A DNA stretch of 64,000 nt from Dietzia psychralcaliphila (GTDB lineage Bacteria > Actinomycetota > Actinomycetes > Mycobacteriales > Mycobacteriaceae): positions 1,612,001 to 1,676,000 of the forward strand of contig NZ_CP015453.1 of NCBI RefSeq assembly GCF_003096095.1, read 5' to 3'. Both the position numbers and the translations under genes were made by a program. Of this stretch, positions 57,887 through 64,000 are shown piece after piece. The first letter of the stretch is position 1; each line of letters opens with the position of its first letter. The notes under the pieces were generated by a model, which searched no databases, was not told the DNA's origin, and worked only from the letters and a program-made list of their open reading frames with translations.

Positions 57887-58366
57887 ATGAGCAACTCGGA
57901 ACACCCGGTCGGATCAGGCGGACCGTTGCGTCTGCGGCGGCTCGACCCCGGGCTCCCCGTGCCGTCCCGGGCTCATCCTTCGGATGCGGGTATCGACCTC
58001 TATTCCGCTGAGGACTGTGAACTCGCACCCGGGCAACGGTCGTTGGTGGGCACAGGGGTGTCCGTCGCCATCCCGGAGGGATATGCGGGCCTCGTGCACC
58101 CCAGATCCGGGCTCGCCGCGCGTGCCGGGCTCTCGATCGTCAACGCCCCGGGAACCGTCGACGCCGGGTACCGCGGCGAGATCAAGGTCAACCTCGTCAA
58201 CCTCGACCCGTCCGAACCGGTCCGCATCGGACGCGGTGACCGGATCGCACAGTTGCTCATCCAGCGAGTCGAACTCTGGGACGTCATCGAGGTCCACGAG
58301 CTCGACGAGACCGACCGGGGCGAGCGTGGTCACGGATCGACCGGAGGCCACCACCGCCTGACCTGA
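57887..58366 (+). CDS. dut: Deoxyuridine 5'-triphosphate nucleotidohydrolase
   Basis: The 159-residue trimeric dUTPase cleaves dUTP to dUMP and pyrophosphate. Motif 1 [12 protein letters not shown], motif 2 [16 protein letters not shown], motif 3 [18 protein letters not shown] with the catalytic Asp, motif 4 [10 protein letters not shown] and motif 5 RGHGSTGGH are all present. Motif 5 has His where many enzymes have Phe, as in M. tuberculosis. AGGAGGG precedes the ATG. Confidence 0.96.
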   Translation: MSNSEHPVGSGGPLRLRRLDPGLPVPSRAHPSDAGIDLYSAEDCELAPGQRSLVGTGVSVAIPEGYAGLVHPRSGLAARAGLSIVNAPGTVDAGYRGEIKVNLVNLDPSEPVRIGRGDRIAQLLIQRVELWDVIEVHELDETDRGERGHGSTGGHHRLT

Positions 58367-58444
58367 CCGGCGGCGACATCGTTGGGTAGCGTCAGGAGGC
58401 ACGGTCCCGACCGGGACCGGGTCGCATGCGGAGAGGATTCGACC

Positions 58445-59344
58445 ATGTTCGGACGCAAGAAGTCGGTGACCGGGGACAGCGAGGCCGCCGCCCCCGGGGA
58501 CGCCGCGGACTCCGCACCGTCTACGGCGGGACCTCATGACCGTTCGGCGATCGCGGACGTCACCCGGTACTACACCGATCTCGGCTTCGGACACCTCGAC
58601 CTCGGCTCCCTGGTGATCGGCGTACCCAAGGGACGCGACCTGAACGTCGCTCTGGATCCCAACGGTCAACCTGAGTTCCACGTGGTCACCTCCGTGTCGC
58701 GGGTCATCCCGCGCGCCTTCGCCGCCCCGAAGTCCGCAGGGCAGTGGCGGACCATGGTCGCGGGCATGCGCGAGCAGCTCGAGGGGCAGGGCGCCGAGGT
58801 GACGGTCGAGGACGGCCCGTGGGGGCGTGAGCTCGTGGCCGCCATGCCCGGCGCGGTGTTCCGCGCGATCGGGGTCGACGGCCACCGGTGGACCGCCGAG
58901 GTGCGGATCATGGCCACCCCCGAACTGGCGGAGCAGGCCGCCGAAGAGGGCAGAGAAGTGTTCGAGCATCTCCTGGTGAACCGTGGCGAGGGGCCGATGC
59001 CCGTCCGGGAGGCACTGCCGCTGACCATCCCTGACGAGATCCAACAGGCGCTGGTCAAGGCGCAGTCGCAGTTGGCCGCGCAGCAGCAGGCGCAGGCCTA
59101 TCAGCAGCAGATGGCAGCAGGTCAACCCGCCCAGGCGGCAGCGCAGGCCCGGCCTCAGAACCCGCAGGCCCGGCCTCAGACCGGCCAGACGCCGGCGTCG
59201 AGCTCCCCGGCACCGGCTCAGGAACCCAGTCCGGCGTCTCAGCCGGAGCAGACGCCGGCGTCGCAGCCGGTACAGAAGCCGGCGTCGCAGCCGCGCAGGG
59301 ACGGCAGCGCCATGGACCGGCTCCGCGGCACCGACGAGCTCTGA
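58445..59344 (+). CDS. DUF3710-family protein
   Basis: ATG 58445 follows GGAGAGGATTCG. The 299-residue protein has a conserved core at about 40-195 (YTDLGFGHLDLGSLVIGVP, then SRVIPRAFAAPKS and LVAAMPGAVFRAIGVDGHRWT), matching DUF3710/Rv2696. The last 90 residues are a Gln/Pro/Ala-rich tail built of short repeats (ARPQ and TPASQP). No membrane segment is present. Function is unknown. The OB-fold gene follows after 26 bases. Confidence 0.88.
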   Translation: MFGRKKSVTGDSEAAAPGDAADSAPSTAGPHDRSAIADVTRYYTDLGFGHLDLGSLVIGVPKGRDLNVALDPNGQPEFHVVTSVSRVIPRAFAAPKSAGQWRTMVAGMREQLEGQGAEVTVEDGPWGRELVAAMPGAVFRAIGVDGHRWTAEVRIMATPELAEQAAEEGREVFEHLLVNRGEGPMPVREALPLTIPDEIQQALVKAQSQLAAQQQAQAYQQQMAAGQPAQAAAQARPQNPQARPQTGQTPASSSPAPAQEPSPASQPEQTPASQPVQKPASQPRRDGSAMDRLRGTDEL

Positions 59345-59370
59345 TCGACCGACGCTCCGAGAGGGGAGCC

Positions 59371-59769
59371 ATGTCAGTGGCACGGATGTTCCGTGGGCTC
59401 TCGGTTCGCCTGACAGCGCCGCTCGAGTCGCTCGACGCGGTGGACCTGGCCGGCGTGGTGCAGGGAACCGGCAGTTCGCCGGTAGAGAGCGCGCAGCGGG
59501 GGCAACTGGTCACCCTGGCCGGTCGGGTGCGCACGGTCCTGTCCGGGGGAGGAGAGCAGTTCCTCGGGGTGACCGCCGAACTGTACGACGGGACGGGTGC
59601 GGTAGACGTGTGTTGGTTGGGACGTCGATCGATCCCGGGAATCGACACCGGCCGCTTCGTCAAGGTCACCGGACGGATCGGCGTCCGGGATGGTCAGAAG
59701 ATCATGTTCAATCCGCGCTACGAGTTGCTCAGTGGGCAACCGCGCGCGGGACGCGGAGGAGAAGCGTGA
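59371..59769 (+). CDS. OB-fold nucleic acid binding protein (Rv2694c type)
   Basis: The 132-residue protein has an OB-fold at about 40-125 (GQLVTLAGRVRTVLSGGGEQ, VTAELYDGTGAVDVCWLG, then GRFVKVTGRIGVRDGQKIMF). This resembles the RecG wedge and ssDNA-binding barrels. The order DUF3710-OB fold-DUF3159 matches mycobacteria. Its stop overlaps the DUF3159 start. Confidence 0.87.
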   Translation: MSVARMFRGLSVRLTAPLESLDAVDLAGVVQGTGSSPVESAQRGQLVTLAGRVRTVLSGGGEQFLGVTAELYDGTGAVDVCWLGRRSIPGIDTGRFVKVTGRIGVRDGQKIMFNPRYELLSGQPRAGRGGEA

Positions 59770-60602
59770 CAGAGTCTGAACGAGCTGGGGAGCAGGCCAC
59801 CGGGGACGCTTCCGACGACAGCACGAGAACCAAGCGCAAGGCCTCGTTCGGTGACCCGGACGCCTCGTTGCTCGATCAGATGGGTGGAGTCCGCGGGCTC
59901 GTCTACTCGTCGATCCCCATCCTGACCTTCGTTCCCGTCAACGGGTTCTGGGGACTGACCGTGGCGATATGGGCCGCCCTGGGGGTGGCGGTCGCGATGT
60001 TGGCGTGGTCACTGGTCCGACGCGAGAACCCCCAGCCCGCGATCTCCGGGTTCATCGGGGTCGCGATCGGTGTCCTGATCGCCTGGCGCACCGGAAGCGC
60101 GAAGGGGTATTTCCTCTACGGGATCATCACGCAGGCGGTGTACGGCGGGGCGTTCGCACTGTCCGCGCTCGCTCGGTGGCCGCTGGTCGGTGTGATCTGG
60201 GGGTTCCTCGACGGAAAGGGTATGTCCTGGCGCAGGAACCCGCACGCCCGGCGTTGGTACGCCATCGCCACCTGGATCTGGGCCGGACTCTTCGCGATAC
60301 GCGCTGTCCTGCAGCACGCGCTCTACCTTAATGACGAGGTCAACTGGCTCGGCGCTGCGCGGATCGCCATGGGGTGGCCGCTCGCGCTGGTGGCGTTTGC
60401 CGCGACCATCTGGGCGGTTCGGCGCGCGATGGCGCACGAGAGCGACTCTCCGGACGAGAACCCCGCGCACGAGAATCCCCCGGACGTGAGTTCCGCGCAG
60501 GTGAACTCCGCGAATGTGAACTACACGGACGAGAACTACACGGACGAGAACTACGCGGACGAGAGGGACTCCCCGGAGCCCCGAGGGCTCACGAACGACT
60601 GA
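59766..60602 (+). CDS. DUF3159-family membrane protein with repeat tail
   Basis: GTG 59766 overlaps the previous stop; an open frame further upstream is not used. The 278-residue protein has about six helices (40-230) with the DUF3159 pattern LVYSSIPILTFVPVNGFWG, GVLIAWRTGSAKGYFLYG and LIGVIWG-like sequence. After residue 229 the tail is a degenerate pentapeptide repeat (PDENPAHENPPD..YTDENYTDENYADE). Function is unknown. It ends at a strong terminator hairpin. Confidence 0.85.
   Translation: MTESERAGEQATGDASDDSTRTKRKASFGDPDASLLDQMGGVRGLVYSSIPILTFVPVNGFWGLTVAIWAALGVAVAMLAWSLVRRENPQPAISGFIGVAIGVLIAWRTGSAKGYFLYGIITQAVYGGAFALSALARWPLVGVIWGFLDGKGMSWRRNPHARRWYAIATWIWAGLFAIRAVLQHALYLNDEVNWLGAARIAMGWPLALVAFAATIWAVRRAMAHESDSPDENPAHENPPDVSSAQVNSANVNYTDENYTDENYADERDSPEPRGLTND
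60453..60557 (+). repeat. Seven 15-base repeats in the DUF3159 tail
   Basis: Units such as GACGAGAACTACACG tile 60453-60557. Early units (GAGAACCCCGCGCACGAGAA) closely resemble the coding-strand units of the DUF3099 gene repeat 10 kb away. Confidence 0.9.
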
Positions 60603-60622
60603 CCACTACTGTGTGGTGTGCA

Positions 60623-60657
60623 CAACAGCCCCCGGCGGACCCCGCCGGGGGCTGTTG
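60623..60657. terminator. Bidirectional hairpin terminator after DUF3159 gene
   Basis: Perfect 16-base arms (60623-60638 and 60642-60657) with an ACC loop lie between convergent genes; TGTTGTCT gives a short T-rich end. Confidence 0.85.
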
Positions 60658-60705
60658 TCTGTGATGCGCATGACCCACTGGTCGTGGCCCTGCGTAATGC
60701 TGTGA

Positions 60706-61593
60706 TCAGACTGTGCTTGTCGCCATACGCGAGAAGTCGCTCGGACCGGTGATGGTGCGGTAGGCGAATACCGAGGCCAGGGTGACCACGGGAACAGCGA
60801 CGAGGAGCCCGACGAACAAGGCCAGGAAGCCGGCGATGACGACGAGGATGTTGAGCACCGCGAGGGCGAACAGGTTGCCGGCGTCGGACTTGATGGCGTT
60901 GACGCTCGACTTCATGGCGTCGATCGCCGTCATGTTCCGGTCCACGACGAAGTGGAGGGTCCAGTAGAGGAGGAAGGCCGCCACGATCCCGGGGATGATC
61001 AGCAGGATGAACCCGATGGTCGTCGCGATTGCCACCAGGATCGCCGCGATGACGAAGGCTCCGAAGTTGTGCAGCTTGAAGAAGTCGCCGATCTCCGGCT
61101 TGTGACCGTCCACCTCGAGTAGCGCGCCCCGGATGACGAAAGCCTGGAACAGGAGGCTGACGGCAAACGTCAGGATGCTGCCGATGAACGACACAGACAT
61201 CGATTCCGAGTTGGATACCGAACTCGCGATACCGTTGGCGACGAACATGGCCAGAGTGATCAACACCCACGGAAGTGGATTGTTCTTGAACATCTGCCAT
61301 CCGGCGCCGATGGCGTCGGTGGCGGACACCCTGCCGGTCATCATTGGTCCACCGCCCTGTCCGGGCTGGGGGTGTGCGGCGCCGTACGCCGGGTCCCCGT
61401 ATGGCTGCTGGCCGTAGTCCTGCCCGCCGTAGCTCTGCTGACCGTAGCCCTGATCGGGATAGGGCTCCTGGCCGAATCCCTGCGCGTTCCCTTGTCCGCC
61501 GTGCTGCTGTCCGCCCCAGTTCTGCTGACCGGTTCCTGCGCCGTACGGATCGTTCGGGAACCCGTCTCCTGACGGGGTGCCTCCGGTGGTCAT
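60706..61593 (-). CDS. Membrane protein with Gly/Gln/Tyr-rich N-terminus
   Basis: The 295-residue protein has a low-complexity N-terminus of about 80 residues rich in Gly, Gln and Tyr (GYGQQSYGGQDYGQQPYG). About six membrane helices follow in the Rv2560-like pattern (GAGWQMFKNNPLPWVLIT, then FVIRGALLEVDG and VDRNMTAIDAMKSS). ATG 61593 is assigned. Such proteins are common in Mycobacteriales and of unknown role. It is convergent with the DUF3159 gene. Confidence 0.8.
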   Translation of the reverse strand: MTTGGTPSGDGFPNDPYGAGTGQQNWGGQQHGGQGNAQGFGQEPYPDQGYGQQSYGGQDYGQQPYGDPAYGAAHPQPGQGGGPMMTGRVSATDAIGAGWQMFKNNPLPWVLITLAMFVANGIASSVSNSESMSVSFIGSILTFAVSLLFQAFVIRGALLEVDGHKPEIGDFFKLHNFGAFVIAAILVAIATTIGFILLIIPGIVAAFLLYWTLHFVVDRNMTAIDAMKSSVNAIKSDAGNLFALAVLNILVVIAGFLALFVGLLVAVPVVTLASVFAYRTITGPSDFSRMATSTV

Positions 61594-61716
61594 GGCATCT
61601 CCAGATCTCTTTGCGTCGGTGTGAAAGATTTTTCCACTTCCCTCTCTCCGAACCTAGTCCTGTCCGGGCGTTTTGGGGAGGGTCAACTCGCCGAGACGGC
61701 GTGAGGAGAATGCAGC

Positions 61717-61745
61717 GAGCCCCGTCGACGGTGTCGACGGGGCTC
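61717..61745 (-). terminator. Hairpin terminator after ahpD
   Basis: Thirteen-base arms GAGCCCCGTCGAC/GTCGACGGGGCTC (61717-61729 and 61733-61745) with a GGT loop lie downstream of the ahpC-ahpD operon. Confidence 0.8.
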
Positions 61746-61771
61746 TGCGTCCGTGATCCGGAACAGTGGGG

Positions 61772-62296
61772 TCAGATGTTGGCGTGGATCTCCACGGCCT
61801 GCGCGACGCCGGCCACGGTACCGGCGATCTTGACGGCCTCCCAGGCCTGTTCCTTGGTGATGCCTTCCTTGCGGATGACGTCATCGTGCGCGGCGGTGCA
61901 GTTCTCGCACCCGTTGATCGTCGAGACGGCCATCGACCAGAGTTCGAAGTCCGCCTTCTCCACCCCCGGGTTGGCGATGATGTTCATCCGCAGGCCCATC
62001 CGGACCTGGGTGTAGTCCTCGCCGAGGAATTCCTTGGCACGGTAGGCCACGTTGTTCATGGCCATGATGGACGCGGCACCGAGTGCGGCGTTGAACGCCT
62101 CGTCGGACAGGTGCTCGCGTGCCTCGTCGGCGATCTCGGACAGCACGGTCTCGGAACGGGTTGCCGCGGCGGTCGCGAGAAAGGTCCCCCAGAGCTGCTG
62201 GGGCGACAGCTCCGTGGAGCGCGCCAGTGACCCGAGGTTCAGCTTGAGATCCTTCGCGAACTCGGGGAGTCCGGACTTCAGGTTCTCGATGGTCAC
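61772..62296 (-). CDS. ahpD: Alkyl hydroperoxide reductase AhpD
   Basis: The 174-residue enzyme keeps the M. tuberculosis AhpD numbering of catalytic residues: E118, C130, C133 (NGCENC) and H137. It regenerates AhpC through its CxxC dithiol and is fed by lipoamide-linked electrons. The GTG at 62296 overlaps the ahpC stop (GTGA), so both are co-translated. Confidence 0.96.
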   Translation of the reverse strand: MTIENLKSGLPEFAKDLKLNLGSLARSTELSPQQLWGTFLATAAATRSETVLSEIADEAREHLSDEAFNAALGAASIMAMNNVAYRAKEFLGEDYTQVRMGLRMNIIANPGVEKADFELWSMAVSTINGCENCTAAHDDVIRKEGITKEQAWEAVKIAGTVAGVAQAVEIHANI

Positions 62297-62889
62297 TTGA
62301 TGCCCTCCTGCAGCATGTCCATCTTGTTGATGTTCTTGGTCGGGTCGTTCTTCTGCCAGTTGCAGGCACAGACCTCGGACGACTGGAGGGCGTCGAGGAC
62401 ACGCAGGACCTCGTCGACGTTGCGGCCGACGGCGTCCGGAGTCACCGAGACGAACTGGATGACGTTGTCCGGGTCGACGATGAAGGTGGCGCGGTCGGCG
62501 ACCCCGTCAGCGTTCTCGACGCCGAGCTCGCGGATGAGCTCGTGCTTGATGTCCGACAGGATCGGGAACGGGACACCCTTGAGCTCGTCGTTGGTCGCGC
62601 GCCAGTTGAAGTGCGCGAACTCGTTGTCGATCGAGCCACCGAGGACCTGCGTGTCGCGGTCCTGGAAGTCCTCGTCGAGCTTGCCGAACGCGGCGATCTC
62701 GGTGGGGCAGACGAAGGTGAAGTCCTTCGGGTAGAAGAAGATCACGCGCCACTTGCCGGCGTAGGACTGGTTGGTGATCGTCTCGAAGTAGTCCTCGGGC
62801 TGCTGGGCGTTGACCTGCTGGAGGTCGCCGCCCTTGAGGGCCGTCAGCGTGAAGTCGGGGAACTGATCGCCGATAGTGAGAAGTGCCAT
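62293..62889 (-). CDS. ahpC: Alkyl hydroperoxide reductase AhpC (peroxiredoxin)
   Basis: The 198-residue 2-Cys peroxiredoxin has the peroxidatic C61 ([12 protein letters not shown]) and C174 plus C176 near the end (EVCACNW), the three-Cys M. tuberculosis arrangement. It reduces hydrogen peroxide, alkyl peroxides and peroxynitrite. ATG 62889 has AGGAGG upstream; the open frame to 62928 is not the start. It forms an operon with ahpD, divergent from oxyR. Confidence 0.97.
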   Translation of the reverse strand: MALLTIGDQFPDFTLTALKGGDLQQVNAQQPEDYFETITNQSYAGKWRVIFFYPKDFTFVCPTEIAAFGKLDEDFQDRDTQVLGGSIDNEFAHFNWRATNDELKGVPFPILSDIKHELIRELGVENADGVADRATFIVDPDNVIQFVSVTPDAVGRNVDEVLRVLDALQSSEVCACNWQKNDPTKNINKMDMLQEGIK

Positions 62890-62933
62890 GTGATCCTCCT
62901 GGGTTAAAGGCCGTTCTTGAACGGGCATGCCCG

Positions 62934-62962
62934 ACTATGCCCGACCCCCGTTGAGAGGTAAA
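62934..62962 (-). promoter_or_regulatory. Promoter of ahpC-ahpD
   Basis: On the minus strand TTTACC (62962-62957) and CATAGT (62939-62934) are separated by 17 bases, good -35/-10 matches. A GTTC-TT-GAAC inverted repeat at about 62913-62922 lies downstream in the leader. Confidence 0.6.
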
Positions 62963-63005
62963 CCTAATGAGGTGAAGATCACCCATAGGGGGGAGCGAAT
63001 AATCA

Positions 63006-63035
63006 TCGACTCTGACCTATCGATCGTTCTACACT
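63006..63035 (+). promoter_or_regulatory. Leaderless promoter of oxyR
   Basis: TCGACT (63006-63011) and TACACT (63030-63035) are 18 bases apart, and the -10 ends seven bases before ATG 63043. The region between the divergent promoters is the AT-richest in the neighbourhood and should contain the OxyR sites, but no exact LysR box was certain. Confidence 0.55.
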
Positions 63036-63042
63036 AATCGGT

Positions 63043-63978
63043 ATGGTCAATCAGCGGTTCGTTCCGAGCGTGACCCAGCTCAGGGTGTTCCTCGCCGTCG
63101 CGGAACGGCTCCACTTCCGCAGTGCCGCTGAAGAGCTCGGAATGAGCCAACCGTCACTCTCCCAGGCACTCGCCACCCTGGAGGAGGGACTGCGGGTTCA
63201 TCTGGTCGAACGGAGCACGCGGACCGTGCTCGTCACGCCCGTCGGGCATCGACTCCTCCCGTTCGCACGGGCGGCGGTGAGCGCGATGGATGCTGTCGCC
63301 GATATCGCCGCCGGTAGCGGGGGACCGCTGTCGGGCGACCTCCGGATCGGGGTGATCCCGACGGCTGCGCCCTACCTCCTCCCGGGCCTGCTCCCCGCGC
63401 TGGCCGATCGTTTCCCCGATCTCCGGCCGCGGATCGTCGAGGATCAGACCGCCAGACTGGTCGAACAGTTGCGCGCGGGGGCGATCGATGTGGCGATCAT
63501 GGCCGTGCCGACCGAGTCCGCTGGAGCGATCGGGGTGCCGCTGTACACCGAGCAGTTCGCCCTCCTCGTCCCTGCGGACCACGCGCTCGCCGGGCGAGAA
63601 GGACTCTCGTTGGAGGCCCTGGCGGATCTTCCACTGTTGATGCTCGATGAAGGGCACTGCCTCCGCGACCAGACGGTGGACCTGTGCCGGAGGGTCTCTG
63701 CTCCGATCCTGGGCCGCGGTGGGTCGCGGGCGGCCTCCCTGACCACCGCGGTGCGATGTGTGGCCGGGGGGCTCGGGGTGATGATCGTGCCGGAGTCCGC
63801 GGTGGTGTCCGAGAGTCGCGACCCTGGCATCGGGGTGGCGAGATTCCTCGAGCCCGCCCCGGGCCGGACGATGGGGTTGGTCCTCCGCACGGCTACGGCC
63901 GGCGACGACGCCTATTCCGAGTTGGGAGACGTGATCACGGGAGTGGCCGAGCGGTTGTTCGGAGCGATTCCCGCGTGA
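63043..63978 (+). CDS. oxyR: LysR-type peroxide sensor OxyR
   Basis: The 311-residue LysR regulator has an N-terminal winged helix (FLAVAERLHFRSAAEELGMSQPSLSQAL at about 11-38) and a periplasmic-binding-protein-like sensor domain. Two Cys in the E. coli OxyR-like spacing, C206 (EGHCLRD) and C215 (VDLCRR), support peroxide sensing. It is divergent from ahpCD, its expected target. Unlike in M. tuberculosis, the reading frame is intact. Confidence 0.95.
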   Translation: MVNQRFVPSVTQLRVFLAVAERLHFRSAAEELGMSQPSLSQALATLEEGLRVHLVERSTRTVLVTPVGHRLLPFARAAVSAMDAVADIAAGSGGPLSGDLRIGVIPTAAPYLLPGLLPALADRFPDLRPRIVEDQTARLVEQLRAGAIDVAIMAVPTESAGAIGVPLYTEQFALLVPADHALAGREGLSLEALADLPLLMLDEGHCLRDQTVDLCRRVSAPILGRGGSRAASLTTAVRCVAGGLGVMIVPESAVVSESRDPGIGVARFLEPAPGRTMGLVLRTATAGDDAYSELGDVITGVAERLFGAIPA

Positions 63979-64000
63979 CGGGTCACTTCTCCGCTCCGGC

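Overview
The window is chromosomal DNA of a high-GC actinobacterium of the order Mycobacteriales (the Corynebacterium/Mycobacterium/Rhodococcus/Dietzia lineage). The evidence is the very high GC content, the frequent GTG starts, a DtxR whose metal ligands keep the C. diphtheriae numbering, a GarA/OdhI FHA protein with adjacent kinase-target threonines, an M. tuberculosis-type AhpC/AhpD pair, a split gcvH/gcvP arrangement and many DUF families typical of this order. The genus cannot be proven from the sequence; a Dietzia-like organism is my guess. I saw no rRNA, CRISPR array, insertion sequence, prophage or plasmid module. Almost all of it looks like vertically inherited core genome with small accessory islands.

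Layout. (1) 1-7050: a nudix pyrophosphatase end, xerD, a ParA-type ATPase, scpA, scpB, an RluB-type pseudouridine synthase, cmk and der, mostly translationally coupled, then tRNA-Pro(GGG) and a hairpin terminator. This is the M. tuberculosis Rv1700-Rv1713 order. (2) 7051-18309: accessory region with a lipoprotein, an alpha/beta hydrolase, the DUF4178-DUF2617-DUF4247-DUF350-aminopropyltransferase module, a HerA/FtsK-like ATPase, an ASCH-winged helix protein, a TetR-controlled DUF1304/oxidoreductase pair and an unrecognised 382-residue protein. (3) 18399-29595: secA2, pgsA2, gcvH, garA, an FtsR-like MerR gene, a bifunctional nuclease, a second MerR gene, a tandem glycine riboswitch and gcvP, matching Rv1821-Rv1832, then two further genes. 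(4) 29662-39153: mainly minus-strand genes: acyl-CoA synthetase, small zinc-ribbon protein, lipoprotein, TY-Chap-like protein, nudix, TetR/DUF3817, Ski2-like helicase, PAC2 protein. (5) 39421-47706: DUF4192, galE, dtxR/ideR, acuC, a PatA-type GNAT protein and sigB. (6) 47846-52636: dtd, a large methyltransferase, DUF3099, DUF3039 and an SF2 helicase. (7) 52725-60602: sigA, ppgK, suhB, cei-like, DUF4193, DUF3093, dut, DUF3710, an OB-fold protein and DUF3159, matching Rv2693-Rv2703. (8) 60706-63978: a membrane protein, then ahpD-ahpC divergent from oxyR.

The genes cover chromosome segregation (XerD, ParA, ScpAB), translation and GTPase functions (RluB, Der, Dtd, tRNA), glycine cleavage and TCA control (GcvH, GcvP, GarA), accessory secretion (SecA2), iron and stress control (DtxR, SigB, OxyR/AhpCD) and reversible protein acylation (AcuC with a PatA-like enzyme). 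The principal and stress sigma factors sit about 5 kb apart, both on the minus strand. Most notable in the sequence are a stress-sigma-type promoter in front of sigB, several leaderless TANNNT promoters, a SoxR-box-like palindrome between the MerR genes, and a 15-bp minisatellite shared by the tails of two otherwise unrelated membrane proteins.
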